Part shown: positions 41,637 through 50,068 of the stretch, piece after piece
How positions within the stretch are numbered: the first letter of the stretch is position 1
How the letters are laid out: the number at the start of each line of letters is the position of its first letter
DNA from: Blautia sp. BIOML-A1
GTDB lineage: Bacteria; Bacillota; Clostridia; Lachnospirales; Lachnospiraceae
NCBI RefSeq assembly: GCF_009883055.1
Contig: NZ_WWVR01000002.1
Location: 1 to 64,000 of the forward strand
Direction: 5' to 3'
Length of the DNA stretch: 64,000 nt
Translations under genes and position numbers: made by a program
The notes under the pieces: generated by a model
Databases searched by the model: none
Seen by the model: only the letters and a program-made list of their open reading frames with translations
Told to the model about the DNA's origin: nothing

Positions 41637-42187
41637 GTATGAAAGCAGTGATTTATTTTACAGAGGTTCCGGAGAAATATCTCCACAAGAACATGGGGCA
41701 TATGATCGGAGAGAAACTGCTTGCGACGGGGCTTTATAAGGAATATGGCCTGAAACTTGCATTCGAGCCGCGAGCAGCAGGAGAACACGGAAAGCCGTTT
41801 CTGACCCTGCAGCCAAAGATCCATTACAATATCAGCCATTCCGGTAAGTATGTGATGTGCATTATCGCGGGGGAGGAAGTCGGCATTGATGTTCAGGAAC
41901 ACAAGAAAGTCAACTACGAGAGAATGCTGAACAGAATGGTCCCGGCAGACATGGTGCGTGAGATCCTTGAGAGTGACCAGATGGAAAAGGCATTCTTTGT
42001 TCAGTGGGTGCTTCGGGAGGCATATATCAAGTGGACAGGAGAAGGACTTTCTAAAGATCTCCGTAAGATTCCCATGGACAAAGGTTCTTATATGATGCTG
42101 GAAATGGAAGAAGGCTACAGCGGAGCAGTGTGGTCCCGCGATCCTCTGGAACTTCGATGGGTACATGAAGAAATACAACTGCCATAA
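41633..42187 (+). CDS. 4'-phosphopantetheinyl transferase, Sfp type
   Basis: 184 residues. Transfers phosphopantetheine from CoA to carrier proteins. The family motifs are HGKPFLTLQPKIHYNISHSGKYV (motif 1 region), VGIDVQEHK (Mg-binding Asp at about 84), and FFVQWVLREAYIKWTGEGL (WxxKEA variant with REA). It is shorter than Sfp itself. ATGA overlap with the helicase and GAGGAGGTG upstream. With acpP nearby, it may activate that carrier or a secondary-metabolite carrier elsewhere. Confidence 0.9.
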   Translation: MSMKAVIYFTEVPEKYLHKNMGHMIGEKLLATGLYKEYGLKLAFEPRAAGEHGKPFLTLQPKIHYNISHSGKYVMCIIAGEEVGIDVQEHKKVNYERMLNRMVPADMVREILESDQMEKAFFVQWVLREAYIKWTGEGLSKDLRKIPMDKGSYMMLEMEEGYSGAVWSRDPLELRWVHEEIQLP

Positions 42188-42194
42188 GCAGAGT

Positions 42195-42243
42195 AAAAAT
42201 CCGTATATATAACAGGTTATGCTGGTGTATACGGATTTTTTAT
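42195..42243 (+). terminator. Terminator after the phosphopantetheinyl transferase gene
   Basis: AAAAATCCGTATA (42195-42207) pairs with TATACGGATTTTT, a 13-bp stem with ~20-base loop, ending in a T run. Confidence 0.9.
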
Positions 42244-42268
42244 ATCTGCTTGAGGTACTAAAAACAGA

Positions 42269-43225
42269 TTGTCCACATATATTAACTGTAAAGAGGTGAG
42301 GGCGATCGACGGGGAAAATATTCAGAATCTGTTTGCAGGAAATATCCGCAGACTTCTCATTGAGGCGAAGCCGGATTATAACTGCCTCTATGAGATCAGA
42401 CTCAGGGCCGGCAGGCCGTTGTTTCTGATCTATGCGGGAGGAGAACGGTTTTTGCGGATAAAGGGACATGAGCCGTACCTGGTAACGCGGCAGGATCTTA
42501 AGGAAACACTGGAGTATATCAGCGGCTATTCGCTGTATGCATATGAGGATGAGATCCGTCAGGGATATATAAGTGTGCAGGGCGGACACAGAGTTGGTGT
42601 CACCGGCAAGGTGATTCTGAATGGAGATCGTATAAAAGGGATGAAGTATATTTCCTGTATCAATGTCCGCCTGTCGCATCAGCTCCCGGGCTGTGCAGAT
42701 GCAGTGATGCCATATATACAGAGGCAGAACCATATCGCACATACCCTGATCATTTCTCCGCCAAGGGGAGGTAAGACCACGCTTCTCCGTGATGTGATCC
42801 GCCAGCTCAGCAATGGACGGGAGGGGATTTCGGGTGTGACCGTGGGAGTGGTAGATGAACGAAGTGAACTTGCCGGAAGCTGGCAGGGAATTCCGCAGAA
42901 TGACCTGGGAATGCGTACGGATATTCTCGATGCCTGTCCAAAGGCAGAGGGCATGAAGATGCTTGTAAGATCCATGTCTCCGGATGTGGTGGCAGTGGAC
43001 GAGCTTGGCCGGGAAGAAGATTTCCGGGCGGTTGAAAGTGTGATCTACTGTGGCTGCCGACTGATCGCAACGGCACATGGAAATTCACTGGAGGATATCC
43101 TGGCCCAGCCTTTTTTTCAGAAACTCAAAAAAATGGAAATATTTGAAAAATACATTGTTCTCGGCGACAGAAATCAGACCGGCGTGATAAAAGGAATCTA
43201 TGACGCAAAGGGAAGAAGATGCTGA
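42269..43225 (+). CDS. spoIIIAA: Stage III sporulation protein AA (ATPase)
   Basis: Secretion-type ATPase that powers the SpoIIIA-SpoIIQ channel between mother cell and forespore. About 318 residues. Walker A appears as SPPRGGKTTLLRD near 164-172; VTVGVVDERSELAGSWQG follows, and VVAVDELGREED is Walker B. The start is uncertain: TTG at 42269 has GAGGT 12 bases upstream; GTG at 42296 lies right behind AAAGAG. No ATG is available. It overlaps spoIIIAB by 7 bases and is first of eight spoIIIA genes. Confidence 0.93.
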   Translation: MSTYINCKEVRAIDGENIQNLFAGNIRRLLIEAKPDYNCLYEIRLRAGRPLFLIYAGGERFLRIKGHEPYLVTRQDLKETLEYISGYSLYAYEDEIRQGYISVQGGHRVGVTGKVILNGDRIKGMKYISCINVRLSHQLPGCADAVMPYIQRQNHIAHTLIISPPRGGKTTLLRDVIRQLSNGREGISGVTVGVVDERSELAGSWQGIPQNDLGMRTDILDACPKAEGMKMLVRSMSPDVVAVDELGREEDFRAVESVIYCGCRLIATAHGNSLEDILAQPFFQKLKKMEIFEKYIVLGDRNQTGVIKGIYDAKGRRC

Positions 43226-43755
43226 AGCTTATAGCAGCGCTGTGTATGATTCTTGGTGGAGCAGGAATCGGATATGCAGGAAGCCGGGAACTTACAGAAA
43301 GAGAAAAGAACCTGGAGATTTTGCTTCAGATTCTTTTTTTGCTGAAAGGGGAGATACGCTGCGGGAACAGTTCGCTTTCGGAGGCATTTGGGGAGATTGC
43401 GGGAAAGATTGAAGGATCATTTTCAAAAATTCTTCTGGATGCGGCACAGGAGATGAGAGGCAGCGGCGGCAGCAATCTGACAGAGATACTGGAGCACTGC
43501 ATACAAAAAAACATTTATCTGCAAAATTTTGCCGGAGCTCATAAGAATGAAGAAGAGGGAATTGAGATATTGCAGACACTGGGAAGAAGACTTGGATATC
43601 TCGACCGAGAGCAGCAGATATGTCAGATCGAACTTCTGGAAGCAGAAACAGAAGAACGCCGGAGACAACTCAGAGAAAAACTGCCGGAACAGAAAAAAAT
43701 CTGCCAGAGCCTGGGAATCCTTGGAGGAATTTTGCTTGCAGTATTGTTTTGGTAA
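43219..43755 (+). CDS. spoIIIAB: Stage III sporulation protein AB
   Basis: 178-residue membrane protein with hydrophobic segments at both ends (LKLIAALCMILGGAGIGY and LGILGGILLAVLFW) and a helical, T2SS-F-like middle (LEILLQILFLLKGEIRCGNSSL). Resembles a half-size inner-membrane platform protein. Starts inside the spoIIIAA end, coupled by a 7-base overlap. Confidence 0.95.
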   Translation: MLKLIAALCMILGGAGIGYAGSRELTEREKNLEILLQILFLLKGEIRCGNSSLSEAFGEIAGKIEGSFSKILLDAAQEMRGSGGSNLTEILEHCIQKNIYLQNFAGAHKNEEEGIEILQTLGRRLGYLDREQQICQIELLEAETEERRRQLREKLPEQKKICQSLGILGGILLAVLFW

Positions 43756-43773
43756 GAACGGGAGGGGGCAAGA

Positions 43774-43968
43774 GTGGAAGTTACCATTATTTTTAAAATA
43801 GCGGCGGTCGGAATCCTGGTTTCCATTCTCTCTCAGATTCTGAAACACAGCGGGAGGGACGAGCAGGCATTTCTGGTGAGCCTCGCAGGTCTTCTTATAG
43901 TTTTGTTTTGGATAGTACCCTACATTTATGAATTGTTTGTGGATATTCAGAAGCTGTTTGTACTGTAA
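43774..43968 (+). CDS. spoIIIAC: Stage III sporulation protein AC
   Basis: 64-residue membrane protein with two helices: IIFKIAAVGILVSILSQIL, then AFLVSLAGLLIVLFWIVPYI, joined by KHSGRDEQ, the family signature. Starts with GTG after GGGAGGGGG. Member of the SpoIIIA channel complex. Confidence 0.95.
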   Translation: MEVTIIFKIAAVGILVSILSQILKHSGRDEQAFLVSLAGLLIVLFWIVPYIYELFVDIQKLFVL

Positions 43969-43980
43969 GCAGGAGGAAAG

Positions 43981-44367
43981 ATGGATATAATAAAAATTTC
44001 ACTTCTGGGAATCTGTGGTGTCATACTCTGCTTTTTTCTGAAAGAAACCAGACAGGAATATACAGCGTTTATCACGATGGGAATTGGAATCATGATCCTT
44101 GGACTGGCTGTAGGGAAACTGGAATACCTTTTTGGAACACTCAGACAACTGGGAAACAGCCTTCCGGTCACGCAGGAATATCTTACAACATTGATCAAGA
44201 TGATCGGGATCACCTATATCGGACAGTTTTCGGCAGGTATCTGTAAGGATGCCGGGCATCAGTCGACAGCAGCACAGATTGAGATGTTCTGCAGGCTGGC
44301 AATTCTGGTGCAGAGCGTTCCGATCCTTCTGGCACTGCTCGAAACGATACAGGAGTTTATGACATGA
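43981..44367 (+). CDS. spoIIIAD: Stage III sporulation protein AD
   Basis: 128-residue membrane protein with about four hydrophobic stretches, related to SpoIIIAC in its first half (LLGICGVILCFFLKETRQEY). AGGAGG precedes ATG, and its stop overlaps the spoIIIAE start (ATGA). Confidence 0.94.
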   Translation: MDIIKISLLGICGVILCFFLKETRQEYTAFITMGIGIMILGLAVGKLEYLFGTLRQLGNSLPVTQEYLTTLIKMIGITYIGQFSAGICKDAGHQSTAAQIEMFCRLAILVQSVPILLALLETIQEFMT

Positions 44368-45599
44368 AAAGAAACATACGAATATGGTTTCGGAGGATGT
44401 TTTTCGTTTTCGTTGTTATGCTGTGGCTGGAAACAGGGGGACGCCAGACAGTAAAAGCTTATGGGGACAGCGGAGAAGGTCTGAAAGATCAGAAAACAGT
44501 GGAAACACAGCCATCGGGTACGGATGAGCTGAGCCTGGATGAAACAGAAACGGCGGAGGAACTTCTTAAGGAGATCAATCTTGCAGATGTGCAGAAGATG
44601 CTGGATGATTTTATGGGGGCAGACAGTTTTTCCATGAAAGAGGCACTGATAAAGCTTACCAGAGGAGAACGGGCATTTTCAAAAGAAGCGGTACAGGAAT
44701 TTGTGTACCGTTTTTTCTTTTATCAGCTGGACCAGGAAAAAGAGCTTTTTGTGAAACTGATTCTTCTGATATTGCTGTCAGCAGTCTTTACAAGTTTTGC
44801 AGAAGTATTTGAAAATAACCAGATTGGGGACATTAGCTTTTTTGTAGTCTACCTGTTGTTTTTTACTATATTGATGGATTCTTTTTCGAAGATGAGCAGT
44901 TCGCTGGAAAAGACAATCTCCTGGATGACGGAGATGATGAAAGGACTGGCACCGGCATATTATATGACGGTCTGTGCCGCTTCTGGTGCGGCATCAGCGG
45001 TTGTTTTTTATGAAGGCGTGCTGCTCATGGTGTGGGGAATACAGTGGCTGCTTCTGACGGTACTTCTTCCGGCATCCGGTATGTATGTCCTTCTGCAGCT
45101 TGTAAATTCACTTTCCAGAGAGGAAATGCTGGGAAAAATGGCAGAATTGCTGAACACAGCAGTTTCCTGGGGACTAAAATCACTTCTTGCAGCAGTGGTG
45201 GGGCTGCAGATCATCCGGAACCTGGTGGCACCGGTCATGGATTCAGTAAAAAGAGGGCTTCTGTCAAAAGCGGCAGGGGCACTTCCGGGAGTGGGAAATG
45301 CAGTGAACATGGTCACAGAACTGGTTGTGACAAGTGCGGTTCTGGTCAGAAATTGTCTGGGAGTTGTGATTCTTGTAGTGTTTGTTCTGATCGGTGCAGG
45401 ACCGATGCTGCATTATGGGATATTGTCGATTCTTTATCGTCTGCTTGCAGCGGTGGCACAGCCGGTTTCTGACCGGCGTATGGTAAGAGCTCTTGGTACA
45501 ATGGGGGAAGGGTGCGCACTGCTTCTTCGGATCCTTTTTACTGCGGAAGTGTTGTGTATGCTGGCATTTCTGGTATTGATGGCGGGAATTCAGCGATGA
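44364..45599 (+). CDS. spoIIIAE: Stage III sporulation protein AE
   Basis: 411-residue polytopic membrane protein with an N-terminal signal-like helix (about 10-24), an acidic exposed region, then about seven hydrophobic segments. SAVFTSFAEVFENNQIGDISFFV and LPASGMYVLLQLVNSLSREE match the family. Predicted core membrane component of the feeding-tube complex. Confidence 0.94.
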   Translation: MKRNIRIWFRRMFFVFVVMLWLETGGRQTVKAYGDSGEGLKDQKTVETQPSGTDELSLDETETAEELLKEINLADVQKMLDDFMGADSFSMKEALIKLTRGERAFSKEAVQEFVYRFFFYQLDQEKELFVKLILLILLSAVFTSFAEVFENNQIGDISFFVVYLLFFTILMDSFSKMSSSLEKTISWMTEMMKGLAPAYYMTVCAASGAASAVVFYEGVLLMVWGIQWLLLTVLLPASGMYVLLQLVNSLSREEMLGKMAELLNTAVSWGLKSLLAAVVGLQIIRNLVAPVMDSVKRGLLSKAAGALPGVGNAVNMVTELVVTSAVLVRNCLGVVILVVFVLIGAGPMLHYGILSILYRLLAAVAQPVSDRRMVRALGTMGEGCALLLRILFTAEVLCMLAFLVLMAGIQR

Positions 45600-45637
45600 T
45601 GCCGGCTGTCCGGGACATAAAAGAGGAGAAATAAAAG

Positions 45638-46279
45638 ATGAAGGCAGAAATCTATCAATGGGTCAGGACTCTGGCGGCATTTTATATTTTATTTACAGCA
45701 GTGCTTCAATTGATACCGGATAAAAAATATGAGAGATATATCAGATCTTTCATGGGGCTTTTATTAATCTATATTCTGTCCGTACCCCTGCTTTCTATTG
45801 TAAAAAACAGTGGTGCGGTTATCGAAGATTTTTCGAGAAATTATAATGAGGAAGTTTCAGTACTTGAAAAGAAGGAGACGCAGAACCTGCAGGGATTTTA
45901 TATCCGCAAAGGCTTCGAGCAGGAACTTACATCTCAGATCACAAAAAAATGCGAAGAAAAAGGAATAAAAATACAGGAAGTCATCGTAGATATAGAAGGG
46001 GAGCAGATATCGGTGAGTCTGACAGCAGGACAGAGCCTGGACTTACAACAGGAAGGGAGGCTGAAGGATGAACTCCGACAGGAATTCGGGATCAAAGAAC
46101 AGAATATCAGGATTTTTACGGGAGAAGCTGGGAAAACAGCAGTGGATCGTGCTTCTGCTTCTGGGGCTTCTTCTGTCGGTGATCGCACTTCCGGTATCGC
46201 AGAAGACCGGTACAGCCCGACAGAGTACTCTACTGAAGGACAATACACAGAGTACGGTGGAGATACAATCTACTCTTGA
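45638..46279 (+). CDS. spoIIIAF: Stage III sporulation protein AF
   Basis: 213 residues: two N-terminal membrane helices (VRTLAAFYILFTAVLQLIP and FMGLLLIYILSVPLLSIV), then an exposed domain ending with FGIKEQNIRIF at about 150-160, the expected family end. A further 53-residue Ser/Thr/Glu/Gly/Tyr-rich tail follows. Its last 212 bases overlap spoIIIAG in another frame, so the tail is encoded opposite the AG membrane helix. AGAGGAG precedes ATG. Confidence 0.9.
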   Translation: MKAEIYQWVRTLAAFYILFTAVLQLIPDKKYERYIRSFMGLLLIYILSVPLLSIVKNSGAVIEDFSRNYNEEVSVLEKKETQNLQGFYIRKGFEQELTSQITKKCEEKGIKIQEVIVDIEGEQISVSLTAGQSLDLQQEGRLKDELRQEFGIKEQNIRIFTGEAGKTAVDRASASGASSVGDRTSGIAEDRYSPTEYSTEGQYTEYGGDTIYS

Positions 46280-46511
46280 GCTTAAACTGCAGGACATTCT
46301 GGAAAGTATGGAAGGAGCCGGGAAGGTAAAAGTAATGTTGATGACAGGAGAGCAGCAGGGAATCTATCAGTCAGAAGAAGCTGAGGTTAAAGGGGTTCTG
46401 ATCGCGGCAGAAGGGGCGGCAGATCCGGTGGTTGTGCAGAAAATTCAGCAGGCAGTAATGGCATTATTTCAGATTGAAGCCCATAAAATAAAAATAATCA
46501 AAATGAAATGA
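46068..46511 (+). CDS. spoIIIAG: Stage III sporulation protein AG
   Basis: 147 residues: a short cytosolic N terminus, one helix (WIVLLLLGLLLSVIALPV), then the ring-forming domain with LQDILESMEGAGKVKVMLMT and KGVLIAAEGAADPVVVQKI. It forms a large ring in the channel in Bacillus. The start at 46068 follows GGGAGGCTGAAGG and must be upstream of the helix, so the long overlap with spoIIIAF is required rather than optional. Confidence 0.93.
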   Translation: MNSDRNSGSKNRISGFLREKLGKQQWIVLLLLGLLLSVIALPVSQKTGTARQSTLLKDNTQSTVEIQSTLELKLQDILESMEGAGKVKVMLMTGEQQGIYQSEEAEVKGVLIAAEGAADPVVVQKIQQAVMALFQIEAHKIKIIKMK

Positions 46512-46521
46512 GGAGAGCAAA

Positions 46522-47286
46522 GTGAAAAAAGTCATAAAAAGGAATCAGGTGATCATTACTTCGCTGGCTATTCTGATCGCAGTGGCCGGGTATCTGAATT
46601 TTGCAGATGTAGACCTGGGATTCAGGGACAAAGAAGCGAGTGCAGACAGCAGCAGTATTCTGGATCAGGTGGATTATGACATCAGCGATGAGAGTGCACT
46701 CGTAGAAGAAAACAGCCAGAATAGTTTAAGCGATACAGCAGATGATACGGATACGACAACGCCGGGAGAGGCTGTGCTTACCGGCGCCTCAGGCTTTGCG
46801 GCACAGGCGAAGCTTTCCCGTGAGCAGGTGCGCTCTCAGAGCAAGGCTGATCTGCAGGAGATCATCAACAATGCAGATATTGATGATGAACAGAAACAGA
46901 CGGCGATCAATACTATGGTAGAGATGACAGAAGTATCAGAAAAAGAAGCTGCTGCAGAAATGCTCCTGGAGGCAAAGGGATTCGAAAACACTGTGGTAAA
47001 CCTTACCGGTGAAACTGCAGATGTGGTTGTCCCGGAGGCAGATCTTGAAGATGCAAAAAGAGCCCAGATTGAGGATATTATTAAACGAAAAACAGGAATT
47101 GCCGCAGAAAATATTGTGATCACACCACTGGATCAGACTGCGGACACAGAAGAAGACAGTTTACAGGCAGAAGAAAATGCTGACGAGACGGCCGCTTATG
47201 ACAGCACGGACGAAACAGACACTACATACGAAGACCAGGAGACAGCGACAGATCAAGTGATCCAGACAGAGGGGATTTATGACTGA
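46522..47286 (+). CDS. spoIIIAH: Stage III sporulation protein AH
   Basis: 254 residues with one N-terminal helix (NQVIITSLAILIAVAGYL) and the SpoIIQ-binding ring domain (LSREQVRSQSKADLQEIINN to FENTVVNLTGETADVVVP, about 95-205). A 50-residue acidic Asp/Glu/Thr tail follows, which Bacillus SpoIIIAH lacks. Starts with GTG after AGGAGAG. Last gene of the operon; terminator behind it. Confidence 0.94.
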   Translation: MKKVIKRNQVIITSLAILIAVAGYLNFADVDLGFRDKEASADSSSILDQVDYDISDESALVEENSQNSLSDTADDTDTTTPGEAVLTGASGFAAQAKLSREQVRSQSKADLQEIINNADIDDEQKQTAINTMVEMTEVSEKEAAAEMLLEAKGFENTVVNLTGETADVVVPEADLEDAKRAQIEDIIKRKTGIAAENIVITPLDQTADTEEDSLQAEENADETAAYDSTDETDTTYEDQETATDQVIQTEGIYD

Positions 47287-47318
47287 GGTTCTATAGTAAA
47301 TAAATACAGATTAGAAAG

Positions 47319-47363
47319 AAGGAACGTAAGCTGCAAAAGCCAGCAGTTTACGTTCCTTTTTTT
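47319..47363 (+). terminator. Terminator of spoIIIA operon
   Basis: AAGGAACGTAA-GCTGC / GCAG-TTTACGTTCCTT stem followed by TTTTTTT-rich sequence. Confidence 0.92.
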
Positions 47364-47383
47364 CTTGACAGTCAGGCACACTC

Positions 47384-47389
47384 TATAAT
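47384..47389 (+). promoter_or_regulatory. -10 element of prfC
   Basis: TATAAT 55 bases before the GTG start. TTGACA at 47366-47371 is only 12 bases away; a poor TTTCTT lies at the right distance. Promoter assignment is tentative. Confidence 0.4.
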
Positions 47390-47443
47390 AAAATAAAAAG
47401 TTGTATAGAAATTGGAAATAGGATAATAGACAGGAGGAAAAAC

Positions 47444-49033
47444 GTGTCTAAGTATGCGAAAGAAATAGAAAAAAGAAGAACTTTTGCCATTATCTCTCAC
47501 CCGGATGCCGGTAAGACAACCCTGACAGAGAAATTTCTGCTGTATGGAGGTGCGATCAATCTGGCAGGCAGTGTAAAAGGTAAGGCAACCGCCCGCCATG
47601 CAGTATCTGACTGGATGGAAATAGAGAAAGAAAGAGGTATTTCCGTAACCTCTTCCGTATTGCAGTTTCATTATGATGGATATTGTATCAACATTCTGGA
47701 TACTCCGGGACATCAGGACTTCTCAGAGGATACCTACCGTACTCTGATGGCAGCGGATTCCGCAGTCATGGTCATTGACGGAAGCAAGGGTGTTGAGGCA
47801 CAGACAAGAAAGCTGTTCAAGGTCTGCGTCATGAGACATATCCCGATCTTTACTTTTATCAACAAGATGGACAGAGATGCAAATGATACGTTTGATCTTC
47901 TGGATGAAATAGAAAAAGAGCTTGGAATTGCGACCTGTCCGATCAACTGGCCGATTGGTTCCGGTAAAAAATTCCGTGGAGTTTATGACAGAAACACACA
48001 CAAGGTTCTGACCTTCTCTGATACACAGAAGGGAACCAAGGAGGGTGTGATCGAAGAAATCGATATTGACGATGAGCGTCTTGATGCTATCGTAGATCCG
48101 GATCAGAGAGAACAGCTCATGGATGAGATCGAGCTTCTGGACGGTGCTGCTGTAGAGTTTGACCAGGAACAGGTGAGCAAGGGAAACATGACACCGGTAT
48201 TTTTTGGTTCTGCTCTTACAAACTTTGGTGTGGAGACCTTCCTTGAGCATTTCCTCAAGATGACAACCTCTCCTCTTCCAAGAATTTCAGATGAGGGAGA
48301 AATAGATCCGATGTCTGATGATTTCTCTGCATTTGTATTCAAGATCCAGGCAAATATGAACAAGGCTCATCGAGACAGAATTGCATTTATGCGTATCTGT
48401 TCCGGTAAATTCGACGCATCTCAGGAAGTTTATCATGTCCAGGGCGAAAAGAAAATGCGTCTTCTTCAGCCTCAGCAGATGATGGCAGAGTCCCGTCATG
48501 TGGTAGATGAAGCGTATGCCGGAGATATCATCGGAGTTTTTGACCCGGGTATTTTTTCCATCGGTGATACGATTTGTGCACCGGGACATAAATTTGCGTT
48601 CGAGGGAATCCCGACCTTTGCACCGGAGCATTTTGCCCGTGTACGTCAGCTTGACACCATGAAGCGTAAACAGTTTGTCAAGGGTATCAACCAGATCGCA
48701 CAGGAAGGTGCCATCCAGATCTTTCAGGAATTTAACACAGGTATGGAAGAGATTATTGTAGGTGTTGTAGGTGTTCTGCAGTTTGATGTTCTGAAATATC
48801 GACTGGAAAATGAATATAACGTAGAAATCCGACTGGAAAATCTTCCATATGAGCATATCCGCTGGATCGCAAACAAAGAAGAAGTTGATGTGGCTAAGAT
48901 CACAGGAACTTCTGATATGAAGAAGGTTACAGACCTTAAAGGAAATCCGCTTCTTCTGTTTGTCAATGCATGGAGTGTCGGAATGACAGAAGACCGTAAT
49001 CCGGATCTGGTATTGACAGAATTCAGTAAATAA
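47444..49033 (+). CDS. prfC: Peptide chain release factor 3
   Basis: 529-residue translational GTPase that releases RF1/RF2 from the ribosome. G1 SHPDAGKTTLTEKFL, G2 region ERGISVTSSVLQF, G3 DTPGHQDF, G4 NKMDRD. The length and C-terminal RF3 domain (QFDVLKYRLENEYNVEIRLE) separate it from EF-G and TetM. Starts GTG with AGGAGG 6 bases upstream. Monocistronic. Confidence 0.96.
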   Translation: MSKYAKEIEKRRTFAIISHPDAGKTTLTEKFLLYGGAINLAGSVKGKATARHAVSDWMEIEKERGISVTSSVLQFHYDGYCINILDTPGHQDFSEDTYRTLMAADSAVMVIDGSKGVEAQTRKLFKVCVMRHIPIFTFINKMDRDANDTFDLLDEIEKELGIATCPINWPIGSGKKFRGVYDRNTHKVLTFSDTQKGTKEGVIEEIDIDDERLDAIVDPDQREQLMDEIELLDGAAVEFDQEQVSKGNMTPVFFGSALTNFGVETFLEHFLKMTTSPLPRISDEGEIDPMSDDFSAFVFKIQANMNKAHRDRIAFMRICSGKFDASQEVYHVQGEKKMRLLQPQQMMAESRHVVDEAYAGDIIGVFDPGIFSIGDTICAPGHKFAFEGIPTFAPEHFARVRQLDTMKRKQFVKGINQIAQEGAIQIFQEFNTGMEEIIVGVVGVLQFDVLKYRLENEYNVEIRLENLPYEHIRWIANKEEVDVAKITGTSDMKKVTDLKGNPLLLFVNAWSVGMTEDRNPDLVLTEFSK

Positions 49034-49056
49034 ACCTTTTATTTTTTGTACAGATT

Positions 49057-49065
49057 TGATATACT
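49057..49065 (+). promoter_or_regulatory. Extended -10 promoter of the Asp23/Gls24-family gene
   Basis: TGA followed by TATACT (49060-49065); a weak TTTATT lies 16-17 bases upstream. It lies 45 bases before the ATG. Confidence 0.5.
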
Positions 49066-49109
49066 AAACCTATGTAAATTTAGATTCGGAGTCCGTAGGA
49101 GGAGTCATA

Positions 49110-49496
49110 ATGGCAGAAAAAAGAACAACCTATAAATTACAGGATGTAGGAGGAATTGGTGAGGTGAATATTGCGGATGAAGTTGTAACCGTCATCGCAG
49201 GACTTGCAGCTACTGAAGTTGAGGGAGTTGCATCCATGGGGGGAAACATCACTAATGAGCTCGTAAGCAAACTTGGGGTGAAGAATCTTTCCAAGGGAGT
49301 TAAGGTGACAGTCCTTGAAGGAGTTGTTACTGTGGACCTGACACTGAATATTGAATTTGGCAGGAATATCCTTGCAGTCAGCAAGAAAGTTCAGGAAAAG
49401 GTTAAATCGTCCATTGAAAACATGACAGGTCTGGAAGTTGCAGACGTAAATATCCGCATTGCGGGTGTTGATATGGAAAACGAAAAAGGAAAGTAA
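49110..49496 (+). CDS. Asp23/Gls24 family envelope-stress protein (YqhY-like)
   Basis: 128-residue soluble protein with the family core IADEVVTVIAGLAATEVEGVASM and VDLTLNIEFGRNILAVSKKVQEKV. YqhY-type members precede nusB in many Firmicutes and have been linked to lipid metabolism. AGGAGGAG precedes ATG. An internal terminator overlaps its stop, so only part of the transcription continues into nusB. Confidence 0.92.
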   Translation: MAEKRTTYKLQDVGGIGEVNIADEVVTVIAGLAATEVEGVASMGGNITNELVSKLGVKNLSKGVKVTVLEGVVTVDLTLNIEFGRNILAVSKKVQEKVKSSIENMTGLEVADVNIRIAGVDMENEKGK

Positions 49497-49512
49497 CTCT
49501 TTCCTTTTTTCT
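49484..49512 (+). terminator. Attenuator/terminator overlapping the Asp23-family stop codon
   Basis: AAAGGAAAG (49485-49493) pairs with CTTTCCTTT (49499-49507), then TTTC. The loop holds the stop codon. Confidence 0.7.
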
Positions 49513-49552
49513 TTATAAAAGTCCCGTCAGGGATATTGGCTTAGGAGGAATC

Positions 49553-50068
49553 ATGCGAAGAAGCGAACAGAGAGAACATATTTTTAAGCTGTTGTTTATG
49601 ACACAGTTTAATTCAGAGGATGAAATGTCAGATCAGGTATCCATGTACTTTGAGACACTTGGAGAACTGGAAGAGAAGGATCAGGAGGCAATGCAGGCGA
49701 AGTATCAGCATATTCTGGAACATCTGGAAGAGATCGACCAGATCCTGAATGACTACAGCCGCGGCTGGAAAACCACCCGAATGAGCAGAGTGGACCTGAC
49801 AGCACTTCGTCTGGCTGTATATGAAATGAAATTTGATGAGGACGTCCCGGTCGGTGTTGCCATCAATGAGGCTGTAGAACTGGCCAAGATGTTTGGTGGA
49901 GAGGACTCAGGTTCCTTTGTAAACGGAATTCTTGGTAAAATCGCCAGTGGTAAGAAAGAAACAGGGGAAGCACCTAAGAAGCGTCGTCCTGCTCATCAGG
50001 CCAAGATCATTATCCGTTCATCAAAGAAGGTTTCCGGGGAGTCAGAGACAGAAGAAAGTTCTAATTAA
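49553..50068 (+). CDS. nusB: Transcription antitermination factor NusB
   Basis: 171-residue RNA-binding helical protein acting with NusE on rRNA transcription. RRSEQREHIFKLLFMTQFN starts the fold, and LTALRLAVYEMKFDEDVPVGVAINEAVELAKMF is the conserved second half. After about residue 133 there is a Lys/Arg/Ser-rich 38-residue extension beyond the usual NusB end. AGGAGG precedes ATG. The next gene, xseA, starts one base after the stop. Confidence 0.95.
   Translation: MRRSEQREHIFKLLFMTQFNSEDEMSDQVSMYFETLGELEEKDQEAMQAKYQHILEHLEEIDQILNDYSRGWKTTRMSRVDLTALRLAVYEMKFDEDVPVGVAINEAVELAKMFGGEDSGSFVNGILGKIASGKKETGEAPKKRRPAHQAKIIIRSSKKVSGESETEESSN

Noticed and set aside
42269..42296. Possible frameshift at the spoIIIAA start because no ATG is present
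   Set aside because: TTG and GTG starts are available in frame and the rest of the frame is intact, so a non-ATG start is simpler.
41570..43078. 502-codon minus-strand frame opposite the helicase end, transferase and spoIIIAA
   Set aside because: It runs across three well-supported plus-strand genes and an intergenic terminator, and shows no family features.
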